This document shows positions 1-6,575 of a stretch of DNA of 7,414 nt, in pieces (the first letter of the stretch is position 1; each line of letters opens with the position of its first letter). The position numbers were made by a program, and so were the translations under genes. The DNA is from an uncultured Verrucomicrobiota bacterium (GTDB lineage: Bacteria; Verrucomicrobiota; Verrucomicrobiia; Limisphaerales; JADLHS01). The stretch is taken from contig CALAYC010000276.1 of NCBI GenBank assembly GCA_937894935.1, forward strand, positions 1 through 7,414, read 5' to 3'. Under the pieces are notes generated by a model. It searched no databases, was not told the DNA's origin, and saw nothing but the letters and a program-made list of their open reading frames with translations.

Positions 1-48
1 CTCAGCAAGGAAACCGCTGGAGCAAACTGCACGTTGGTGGTGGATTGA
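1..48 (+). CDS. Possible 3' end of an upstream gene (partial, uncertain)
   Basis: Reading from base 1, frame 1 gives LSKETAGANCTLVVD followed by a TGA stop at 46-48. Ten of the 15 codons end in G or C, like the real genes of this window, and the frame would end 43 bases before the HIT gene. This is weak support: the other two forward frames are also open here (to stops at about 80-82 and 93-95), and 15 residues match no family I recognise. Frame 3 would overlap the HIT start as ATGA, an equally possible arrangement. The 43 bases from 49 to 91 show no convincing promoter. Confidence 0.22.
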   Translation, partial: LSKETAGANCTLVVD

Positions 49-91
49 TTTTTCGATTCGCGCAGCGTTCGGTTCGCGGTAAAACTGCCGC

Positions 92-436
92 ATGAGCAAA
101 ACTTTGTTTGAGAAAATCTGCGCGCGCGAAATTCCGGCGCAAATCGTTTACGAAGACGACCTCGTTCTTGCCTTTCACGACATTGCTCCCAAAGCGCCCA
201 CGCATGTCCTCATCGTCCCGAAGAAAGCCATCCCGCGCATCGCGGAAGCCAAGCCGGAAGATCACAAGTTGCTGGGACATCTGCTGCTGAAAGCTGCGGA
301 GGTAGCCGACAAACTCGGGCTCACTGCGTCGGGTTATCGTTTGGTCATCAACAACGGTCCGAACGGCGGCGAATCCGTCCCGCATCTGCACTGTCATATT
401 CTCGGCGGACGCCAGATGCAATGGCCACCGGGTTGA
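92..436 (+). CDS. hinT: HIT-family purine nucleoside phosphoramidase (HinT/Hint1-like)
   Basis: This 114-residue protein is a complete member of the histidine triad superfamily, Hint branch. These cytosolic homodimers hydrolyse adenosine 5'-phosphoramidates and acylated AMP such as lysyl-AMP. The triad is H98-L-H100-C-H102-I-L; by homology H100 is the nucleophile that becomes adenylylated. The C-terminus GGRQMQWPPG is nearly identical to the tail of human Hint1, and the N-terminal half carries the usual pattern of Phe-Xaa-Lys-Ile at the start, then an acidic Tyr-Glu-Asp-Asp strand and THVLIVPKK (37-45). Length equals the family norm, so nothing is missing. The ATG at 92 is the first possible start, because an in-frame TAA lies at 80-82. 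No Shine-Dalgarno sequence precedes it. It is separated by 437 bases from the efflux genes and is probably a separate transcription unit. The family is certain; the in vivo substrate is not known. Confidence 0.96.
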   Translation: MSKTLFEKICAREIPAQIVYEDDLVLAFHDIAPKAPTHVLIVPKKAIPRIAEAKPEDHKLLGHLLLKAAEVADKLGLTASGYRLVINNGPNGGESVPHLHCHILGGRQMQWPPG

Positions 437-811
437 TGTTTTGTGATGGCTGAAACGCTTTGGATCTGATGGATTCCACTGCGGTGCGCAATGTGGGCGG
501 TTCACTTCGAATGTGCGCACGGGTTGATAGTTCACCCGACCGGAGGGCCTTCTGATTGTCTTGTTGCCAAAAACTGATTCTCGGCGGCCCCAACCCGACC
601 CACCTGCCATTCAATGATAGCGCGGGAGTCTTGGGGAGCTGTTCGTTAACTCAAGACCCCTGCATTCGTTTGTCCGGAGTTTATTCAGATTCGGTCTGGG
701 ATTTCAAAAGGTTGAGGCATTTCCGCGTGAGGGCTCGGAGGGGAGCTGGTCTAATTACTTCAGTCCGATGGCGGCGCAACTGTTTAGCCGCTGCGGGGTT
801 CAATGTCCCGG

Positions 812-838
812 TTGACGCAAGTGTGCCGCGCAAACAAT
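812..838 (+). promoter_or_regulatory. Weak candidate sigma-70-type promoter for the efflux operon
   Basis: TTGACG at 812-817 matches five of six positions of the -35 consensus. AACAAT at 833-838 matches four of six of the -10 consensus. The spacer is 15 bases, at the short end of what is tolerated. If used, transcription would begin near 845, giving a leader of about 30 bases before the ATG at 874. The -10 element would sit inside the 829-850 dyad, so a protein bound to the dyad could block it. This is a pattern match only, in a phylum whose promoters are poorly characterised. Confidence 0.22.
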
Positions 839-850
839 GAACAGTTTGCG
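829..850. repeat. Inverted repeat (dyad) just upstream of the tolC-like gene
   Basis: CGCAAAC at 829-835 and GTTTGCG at 844-850 form a perfect 7-base inverted repeat around an 8-base centre (AATGAACA). It ends 23 bases before the start codon at 874. A related but imperfect sequence, GCGCAACTGTTT, lies at 774-785. Size and position fit an operator for a dimeric repressor or activator, or a small hairpin in the mRNA leader. A 7-base dyad can occur by chance in several hundred bases of sequence, so the role is inference. Confidence 0.4.
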
Positions 851-873
851 GCCCGGGTCAGTCCATAAATCTA

Positions 874-2595
874 ATGTTCCCTCAGTTTCAGAAGTGGCGG
901 GGTGGGCTGCGCGTCGCGGGGCTGTTGTTTTTAGCCACACTGACGGGGTGCACAAATTTTTATCGCCGGTCTGCCGATCGGGAGGCTTATGCGGCGGTGC
1001 AGCAGAAGGCGCAGTTCGTGCCGAACACGGATCCGCGATTCACCATTGAGCCAGCCGAACCGGCGGTGTTAAGCCCCTATCCAATCAATGCGAATGTGCC
1101 GGATTTTCTCGGTACGGCTGGCGCAAGTGAGAGTGGTGCGCATGTGTTGCGATTGGAGGATGCGTTGCAACTTGCGGTCGCGCATAGCCGCGTTTATCAG
1201 ACGCGGAAGGAACAGCTTTATCTCTCAGCTTTGACCCTGAGCCTGGCGCGGCATCAATTCGCCCCGATTTTTTCTGCCACCGGAAATGCCAATTACGTCG
1301 TTCGCACGGAGCAGGCGCTGACGGTGGGGATTGATGAAATTACCGGGGAACCCAAGGTCATCGTCAGTGACAATCTCGTCGAGCAACATCAGGTCGCGGG
1401 CGTGGGAACGGTCGGAGCAAGTTGGTTGATTCGCGACGTGGGGCGGATTACCACGGCGGTTACGGCGGACTTTGTGCGGTTCGTGACAGGCGATCCGCGA
1501 TTGACGTCGTCATCCCAGATGAGCGCGACGTTTTTGCGACCGTTGTTGCGGGACGCGGGGTTCAAGCAGCAGACCGAAGCGTTAATTCAGGCCGAGCGGA
1601 ATCTGCTCTATGATCTGCGGAGTTTTACCCGCTATCGCAAAGAATTCAGTGTGCAGGTGGCGACGGCTTATTACAACGTGCTCGGGGTGCGTGATGCGGT
1701 GCGGAACAGTTTTCTGAACCTTGCAGGCTCGCGCCGCAACGCCGAACGGACGCGAGCGTTGGCGCAGGAGGGACGCACCACGACGGCGGACCTGGGTCGT
1801 CTCGAGCAGCAGGAATTAACGGCGGAGAGCGCCTGGATCAATGGGATTCGTAATTACAAACAGGCGCTGGACAACTTCAAGATTCTGCTCGGGCTCTCGG
1901 TGGATGCGCCGATTGTGTTGGATGATCATGAGTTGGAAGTGCTGCAGATCCGCCACCCGGAACTCAGCATTGAGGAGTCCATTCAAGTTGCATTGACGGC
2001 GCGGCTGGATTTTCTGAACACGAAAGATGAATTCGATGATGCGGAACGTCGCGTTGAGGTTGCGGCCAACCTCCTGTTGCCGCGCGTGGATCTCGGTGCG
2101 GCGGTCAGTGTAAATAGTAATCCGAATGAAAATGATCATTTCACGTTGCCGGAATTGGATCGGTATCGCTGGAACGCCGGGTTAAACATTGATCCGGGGT
2201 TGGATCGCAAAGCGGAGCGCAATGCGTATCGCGGGACGCTGATCAACCGCAATCGCGCCGCGCGGGCCGTGGTGCAGCACGAGGACGAAATCAAACTTCA
2301 GGTGCGAGATAGCTGGCGCACCCTGGATCAGGCGAAGCGAAGTTACGAGATTGCCGAGATCGGTGTCCGTCTCGCGGAACGGCGGGTTGAAGAGCAAAAC
2401 CTGTTGGCAGAGTTTGGTCGGGCCCGCGCGCAGGATCAGGTGGACGCGCAGAACGCGTTGGTGGATTCCAAAAATCAACGCACACAGGCGTTGGTGTCGC
2501 ATACCATCGCGCGCCTGCAATTCTGGAACAACATGGGGATTCTTTACATCAAGGAAAACGGTCAGTGGGAGGAAGCGCATGTCCAAACTAACTGA
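874..2595 (+). CDS. TolC-family outer-membrane efflux lipoprotein
   Basis: This 573-residue protein is the outer-membrane duct of the pump; TolC-type proteins trimerise into a beta-barrel joined to a long periplasmic alpha-helical tunnel. Residues 7-26 form a lipoprotein signal: basic KWRGGLR, hydrophobic VAGLLFLATL, then the lipobox L23-T24-G25-C26, so C26 should be lipidated. RRSADREAY follows at 31-39. The two TolC repeats are at about 91-345 and 363-555. The first beta-hairpin region includes LRPLLRDAGF (221-230), and the helices include GRTTTADLGRLEQQ (300-313) and GRARAQDQVDAQNALVDSKNQ-type sequence (515-535). A second beta-strand region ends in DPGLDRKAERNAYR (440-453). Start at 874 is the only candidate, because an in-frame TGA lies at 838-840 with no ATG, GTG or TTG between. 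No Shine-Dalgarno site is visible. It overlaps the adaptor gene by 17 bases. The family is secure; the substrate is unknown. Confidence 0.95.
   Translation: MFPQFQKWRGGLRVAGLLFLATLTGCTNFYRRSADREAYAAVQQKAQFVPNTDPRFTIEPAEPAVLSPYPINANVPDFLGTAGASESGAHVLRLEDALQLAVAHSRVYQTRKEQLYLSALTLSLARHQFAPIFSATGNANYVVRTEQALTVGIDEITGEPKVIVSDNLVEQHQVAGVGTVGASWLIRDVGRITTAVTADFVRFVTGDPRLTSSSQMSATFLRPLLRDAGFKQQTEALIQAERNLLYDLRSFTRYRKEFSVQVATAYYNVLGVRDAVRNSFLNLAGSRRNAERTRALAQEGRTTTADLGRLEQQELTAESAWINGIRNYKQALDNFKILLGLSVDAPIVLDDHELEVLQIRHPELSIEESIQVALTARLDFLNTKDEFDDAERRVEVAANLLLPRVDLGAAVSVNSNPNENDHFTLPELDRYRWNAGLNIDPGLDRKAERNAYRGTLINRNRAARAVVQHEDEIKLQVRDSWRTLDQAKRSYEIAEIGVRLAERRVEEQNLLAEFGRARAQDQVDAQNALVDSKNQRTQALVSHTIARLQFWNNMGILYIKENGQWEEAHVQTN
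2567..2573 (+). promoter_or_regulatory. Strong ribosome binding site that fixes the adaptor start
   Basis: GGGAGGA lies inside the end of the tolC-like gene, six bases from the core GGAGG to the ATG at 2579. It is the only clear Shine-Dalgarno sequence before any gene in this window. It selects 2579 over the upstream ATG at 2351, which opens the same frame but lies deep within the tolC-like gene and encodes an Arg/Trp-rich extension unlike any adaptor. Confidence 0.8.
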
Positions 2596-4369
2596 AGCGA
2601 AAAATTTTCTGCACCGTCAACCGCGCTGGCGACTCATTGCGATAGGCGCAGTACTTGTGGTGGGCGGTATCTGGTGGTTCAAAGGCGAGAAAGGTTCGAC
2701 CGCGAAGGCGTTGACGTTTACTGCGCGGCGCGGGCCGCTGGAAATCACCGTACTGGAAGGTGGCAGCTTGCAGGCGTTGGAATCGCAGGAGATCAAATGC
2801 GAGGTGCGCGTCGGCTATCAGGGCACGAAGATTTTAAAAATCGTCGAAGAAGGTTACTTCGTCACGGAAGATGATGTGCGGACGAACAAAGTTTTGTGTG
2901 AGTTGGATTCGTCCGAGTTGCAGAAGCAGATCGTGCAGCAGGAGATTCAGTATCAGACGGCGATGGCGAGCCTGACCGATGCGCAACAGAATTACGAAAT
3001 CCAGATCAGCCAGAACGAAACTGACATCAAGGCCGCGGAACAAAAGGCGCGATTTGCGCGAATGGACTTCGACAAGCTGTTGGGTGACATGGTGACGGCG
3101 CAAATCATCGCGGACCTCGGCCTCGACAAACTGGTGGCGAATCCGAGCAACGTTGAAGCCACGGTTCACGCTGAAGAGGTTACCGGCAGTGCGTCCGGTG
3201 GCGCGATGGCGGTGGCGGTGGGACTCGAGTTGCCCCCGGAATCGCGCCCCTGGATGACAGTGGATTTTTCGAAGTTCGCCAACATTGAGGCGCTCGGTGA
3301 CGGCGAGGCGAAGCAGAAGTTACGGAAGCTCGAAGACGATTTGCAGGTGGCGCAAAAGGAGTTGGGGCAAACGAGGACGGCGTTGGAGGGGACGCATCGG
3401 CTGTTCGAAAAAGGGTTCGTGCCGAAAACCGAAGTGACGCGGGATGAAATTTCCTACGAGAGCAGCCGCTTGAAAGTGCAAACCGCCGAGACAGCGCGGG
3501 CCCTTTATTTGAAATACGAGTTCAACAAATCCGCCGAGGAAGCGTTGTCGAAATACGTTGATGCGTTGCGGGAACAGGACAAGGCACGGCGCGTGGCGAT
3601 ATCCAGATTGGCGCAGGCGCGGGCGCGATTGAATTCGGCAAAAGGACAATTCGACGTGCAATCGCGGCAGCGCAAGGATCTGCAGGAACAATTGGAAAAA
3701 TGCACGTTGGTGGCGAAGAAGTCGGGGCTGGTGGTGTATGGCAGTGGTCGCGATGACGGCATTTATTACGGCGGCGAAGAACGCGTGCGCGAAGGTGCTA
3801 CGGTGCGCGAACGGCAAGCGATTATCACCATTCCTGACATGACACAGATGGCGGTGAACGTGAAGATTCACGAGAGCTACATCAAAAAGGTGAAGAAAGG
3901 TCTGAAAGCGCGCATCACGGTGGACGCTTTTCCTGATGAGGTGTTGACCGGTGAAATTACCAAGGTCGCCGTGCTGCCGGATTCGCAAAACCGCTGGATG
4001 AGTCCGGACTTGAAGGTGTACGTCACGACGATTGCGATCGATGGCACGCATGACTGGGTGAAGCCGGGCATGAGCGCGAAGGTGGAAATCCTGGTGAACA
4101 AACTGGCGGACGTGGTTTACATCCCGGTGCAGGCGGTGTTGCCCGATAATGGAAAACAGATTTGTTATGTGGCGGGCGGATTCAAGCCGGAGCGGCGCGA
4201 GATTCAGATTGGTGAATTCACGGACGAATTTATCGAAGTGAAGAGCGGTTTGCGCGAAGGCGAGAAAGTGTTGTTGCGAATGCCGGATGGTATCGAGAGT
4301 CGCCCCGGCGAAAAGGAATCGACCCCGCCTCCGACCGCGCCGGAGGCGGTTGCGACGGCGAAGGCCTGA
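2579..4369 (+). CDS. HlyD/MacA-family periplasmic adaptor (membrane fusion protein), extended form
   Basis: This 596-residue adaptor should link the ABC permease to the TolC-like duct. Residues 1-17 are cytosolic and basic, and one membrane anchor follows at about 18-34 (LIAIGAVLVVGGIWWF); there is no lipobox. The barrel-sandwich (lipoyl-like) domain is split between about 45-112 and 375-420 (CTLVAKKSGLVVYGSG). Between the halves lie coiled-coil stretches at about 112-170 and 243-374, rich in Gln, Glu, Lys and Ala. Residues 422-505 form the beta-barrel (MAVNVKIHESYIKKVKKG), with GMSAKVEILV near its end. The membrane-proximal domain is at about 507-570 (VVYIPVQAV, then GLREGEKV). The tail is rich in Pro and Ala. 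Ordinary MacA-type adaptors are near 370-400 residues; the excess is mainly residues 170-375. The upstream gene overlaps by 17 bases, suggesting translational coupling. The ATPase gene follows after 12 bases. Confidence 0.93.
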   Translation: MSKLTEAKNFLHRQPRWRLIAIGAVLVVGGIWWFKGEKGSTAKALTFTARRGPLEITVLEGGSLQALESQEIKCEVRVGYQGTKILKIVEEGYFVTEDDVRTNKVLCELDSSELQKQIVQQEIQYQTAMASLTDAQQNYEIQISQNETDIKAAEQKARFARMDFDKLLGDMVTAQIIADLGLDKLVANPSNVEATVHAEEVTGSASGGAMAVAVGLELPPESRPWMTVDFSKFANIEALGDGEAKQKLRKLEDDLQVAQKELGQTRTALEGTHRLFEKGFVPKTEVTRDEISYESSRLKVQTAETARALYLKYEFNKSAEEALSKYVDALREQDKARRVAISRLAQARARLNSAKGQFDVQSRQRKDLQEQLEKCTLVAKKSGLVVYGSGRDDGIYYGGEERVREGATVRERQAIITIPDMTQMAVNVKIHESYIKKVKKGLKARITVDAFPDEVLTGEITKVAVLPDSQNRWMSPDLKVYVTTIAIDGTHDWVKPGMSAKVEILVNKLADVVYIPVQAVLPDNGKQICYVAGGFKPERREIQIGEFTDEFIEVKSGLREGEKVLLRMPDGIESRPGEKESTPPPTAPEAVATAKA

Positions 4370-4381
4370 ACTAACGAAGCT

Positions 4382-5071
<690 letters not shown>

Positions 5072-5123
5072 GGATGACTTTCTTGCGAATCACGGATCAC
5101 GCGAATGAACTCGGCGCGCATAA
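5072..5123 (+). other. ATPase-permease junction with repeat-like sequence and a 9-codon mini-ORF
   Basis: This 52-base gap contains three short similar units at 5085-5110: GCGAATCAC, GGATCAC and GCGAATGAAC. The octamer ATGAACTC occurs at 5105-5112 and again at 5124-5131, where it begins the permease. The first copy opens a 9-codon frame (MNSARINEL, stop at 5132-5134) that runs over the permease start in another frame. Such degenerate GAAT/GGAT-CAC repeats resemble simple dispersed repeats I recall from PVC-group intergenic DNA, but this is memory, not a match. No terminator is visible, so cotranscription is likely. Confidence 0.4.
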
Positions 5124-6443
5124 ATGAACTCTGATTTCCGCAGTGTGCTACGTGGTTTGACCGGCGCGCGACTCAAACGCGCCGTGCGGCTTGGCGTGAA
5201 GAGCCTTTGGCTGCATCGGCTGCGTTCCATGCTGACGATGCTCGGAATTGTTTTCGGCGTTTGTTCGGTGATTGCGATGTTGGCGATTGGCGAAGGAGCG
5301 AGTTTTGAAGCGCAGGAAAAGATCAAAAGCCTTGGCAGTCAGAACATCATTTTGCGCAGCACGAAGCCACCCGAAGAACAGAAAGTTTCCGACAAAGGCA
5401 GTCAAAGTTACGTGCTGCAATATGGCATCACTTACACGGATGTGAATCGCATTCGCGCCACCATCCCGGGGGTGAGCGTCGTGATGCCCGCGCGGAACAT
5501 TCGGGAGTACGCGTGGAATATCAGTCGCCGGGTGGATTGCGACGTGATCGGCACCGTGCCGTGGTATCCGGAGATGCGCAATCAACGCGTCGCGTCCGGT
5601 CGTTTCTTTACCGATGCCGACATGGAATCACGCGCGAACGTTTGTGTGCTCGGTGCGGAGATGGTGCCGGCGCTGTTTCCCATCGATTCGCCGCTCGGCA
5701 AACACATTCGCGTCGGTGGCAATTATTACACCGTGATTGGTGTGATGGAACGGCTCGGTGCAGGTGTAAACGATTCAGAAACCGGCGGAAGCGGCAAGCC
5801 TGCGGCGCAACGGATGTTCATTCCGCTGGAAACCGCGCGCCTGCGCTACGGCGATGTGTTGATGCGACGGCGCTCGGGAAGTTTCGAGGCGGAGCGAATT
5901 CAGTTGCACGAAATCACCGTGAAAGTGGAATCGCTCGATCAAGTCACGCGTGTTGCGGACGCCATCAAAAATCTGATGGAACGAAACCATAAAAAGAAAG
6001 ATTACGAGATCGTTGTCCCGCTGGAATTGCTCAAGCGCGCGGAGGAAACCAAACGCATTTTCAACATCGTGCTGGGGTCCATCGCCGCCATTTCACTGCT
6101 CGTCGGCGGCATCGGCATTATGAATATCATGCTCGCCAGCGTGACGGAGCGGACGCGGGAGATCGGGATTCGTCGGGCGTTGGGCGCGCGGCGGCGGGAC
6201 ATCGTGGTGCAGTTTCTGGTGGAGACGGTGATTTTATCCGGCGCGGGAGGAATGGTGGGCGTGCTTTTGGGCATGAGTATTCCGTTCCTGGTGACGTACG
6301 CTGCCGGGATGAAAACCATTGTGACGCTCTGGTCGCCGTTTTTGGCGTTCACGATTTCGGCACTGGTAGGAATTGTCTTTGGAATTTATCCCGCGTTGCG
6401 CGCGGCGCAGATGGATCCTGTGGAGGCACTGCGGCACGAATAA
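5124..6443 (+). CDS. MacB/FtsX-family ABC transporter permease
   Basis: This 439-residue inner-membrane protein has the MacB topology: TM1 at about 36-56, a large periplasmic domain (57-310), then TM2 (312-336), TM3 (365-392) and TM4 (403-425). N-terminal LHRLRSMLTMLGIVFGVCSVIAM-type sequence (30-52) and the C-terminal block GIGIMNIMLASVTERTREIG (329-348) with RRALGARRRDI (350-360) are diagnostic; the latter, between TM2 and TM3, is the coupling region that contacts the ATPase. It ends YPALRAAQMDPVEALRHE, the usual MacB/FtsX C-terminus. In this family the periplasmic domain meets the adaptor and the transmembrane helices transmit ATP-driven motion rather than forming a channel. The periplasmic part holds a Gly/Ser-rich loop near 212-228. 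Start at 5124 is fixed by an in-frame TAA directly before it (5121-5123); there is no Shine-Dalgarno. With the preceding ATPase it equals the fused MacB of enterobacteria. Confidence 0.95.
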   Translation: MNSDFRSVLRGLTGARLKRAVRLGVKSLWLHRLRSMLTMLGIVFGVCSVIAMLAIGEGASFEAQEKIKSLGSQNIILRSTKPPEEQKVSDKGSQSYVLQYGITYTDVNRIRATIPGVSVVMPARNIREYAWNISRRVDCDVIGTVPWYPEMRNQRVASGRFFTDADMESRANVCVLGAEMVPALFPIDSPLGKHIRVGGNYYTVIGVMERLGAGVNDSETGGSGKPAAQRMFIPLETARLRYGDVLMRRRSGSFEAERIQLHEITVKVESLDQVTRVADAIKNLMERNHKKKDYEIVVPLELLKRAEETKRIFNIVLGSIAAISLLVGGIGIMNIMLASVTERTREIGIRRALGARRRDIVVQFLVETVILSGAGGMVGVLLGMSIPFLVTYAAGMKTIVTLWSPFLAFTISALVGIVFGIYPALRAAQMDPVEALRHE

Positions 6444-6447
6444 GCTT

Positions 6448-6466
6448 CGCATCCTGCTGGATCGCG
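6448..6466 (+). terminator. Candidate hairpin after the efflux operon
   Basis: CGCATCC (6448-6454) can pair with GGAT (6459-6462) and GCG (6464-6466) around a TGCT loop, with one bulged C at 6463. This gives seven base pairs starting five bases after the permease stop. No T-run follows, so it is not a classic intrinsic terminator. It may stabilise the mRNA 3' end, help Rho-linked termination, or be chance. Confidence 0.28.
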
Positions 6467-6532
6467 TCGGGTTCAGTGCGATTGATCGGGATTGAACGCT
6501 GTTAGCCTCGTTAAGAGCCGGAAAGCGCATTG

Positions 6533-6559
6533 ACTCTGCCGGGGCGGCACCCGCAGAGT
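6533..6559 (+). promoter_or_regulatory. Bulged GC-rich hairpin immediately upstream of deoC
   Basis: ACTCTGC (6533-6539) pairs perfectly with GCAGAGT (6553-6559). GGG (6541-6543) pairs with CCC (6550-6552), leaving one bulged C (6540) and a six-base loop GCGGCA. The ten-base-pair stem ends 16 bases before the deoC ATG. Downstream is TTGCCCCATTATTGTT, which is not a proper U-tract, so a terminator for the efflux operon is possible but weak; a leader structure acting on deoC expression is the other reading. The pairing is seen directly; the role is inferred. Confidence 0.5.
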
Positions 6560-6575
6560 TTGCCCCATTATTGTT

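Larger units (their letters stand above)
437..873 (+). other. Intergenic region without a convincing gene
   Basis: This 437-base stretch between the HIT gene and the efflux operon holds no ORF that looks like a real protein. The longest same-strand frame (556-840, 94 codons) has no ribosome binding site and no recognisable motif. Short dyads are visible: 484-490 with 514-520 (GTGCGCA/TGCGCAC, 23-base spacer), 628-633 with 652-657 (GTCTTG/CAAGAC), 771-775 with 787-791 (GCGGC/GCCGC) and 829-835 with 844-850 (CGCAAAC/GTTTGCG). None is followed by a T-run, so no intrinsic terminator is evident. The part nearest 874 is the likeliest to hold the promoter and any operator of the efflux operon. Confidence 0.6.

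Noticed and set aside
2..610. 202-codon open frame on the minus strand covering the HIT gene
   Set aside because: The forward strand encodes a complete, highly conserved HIT protein here. The reverse product has no motif and low plausibility.
556..840. 94-codon + strand frame in the gap before the tolC-like gene
   Set aside because: No ribosome binding site, no hydrophobic or domain pattern, and a mixed composition typical of non-coding sequence. It cannot be excluded as a small gene but nothing supports it.
2351..2578. Upstream 76-codon extension of the adaptor frame starting at ATG 2351
   Set aside because: It overlaps the tolC-like gene in another frame, is rich in Arg, Trp and Ser unlike any adaptor N-terminus, and the strong Shine-Dalgarno plus a proper membrane anchor support 2579.
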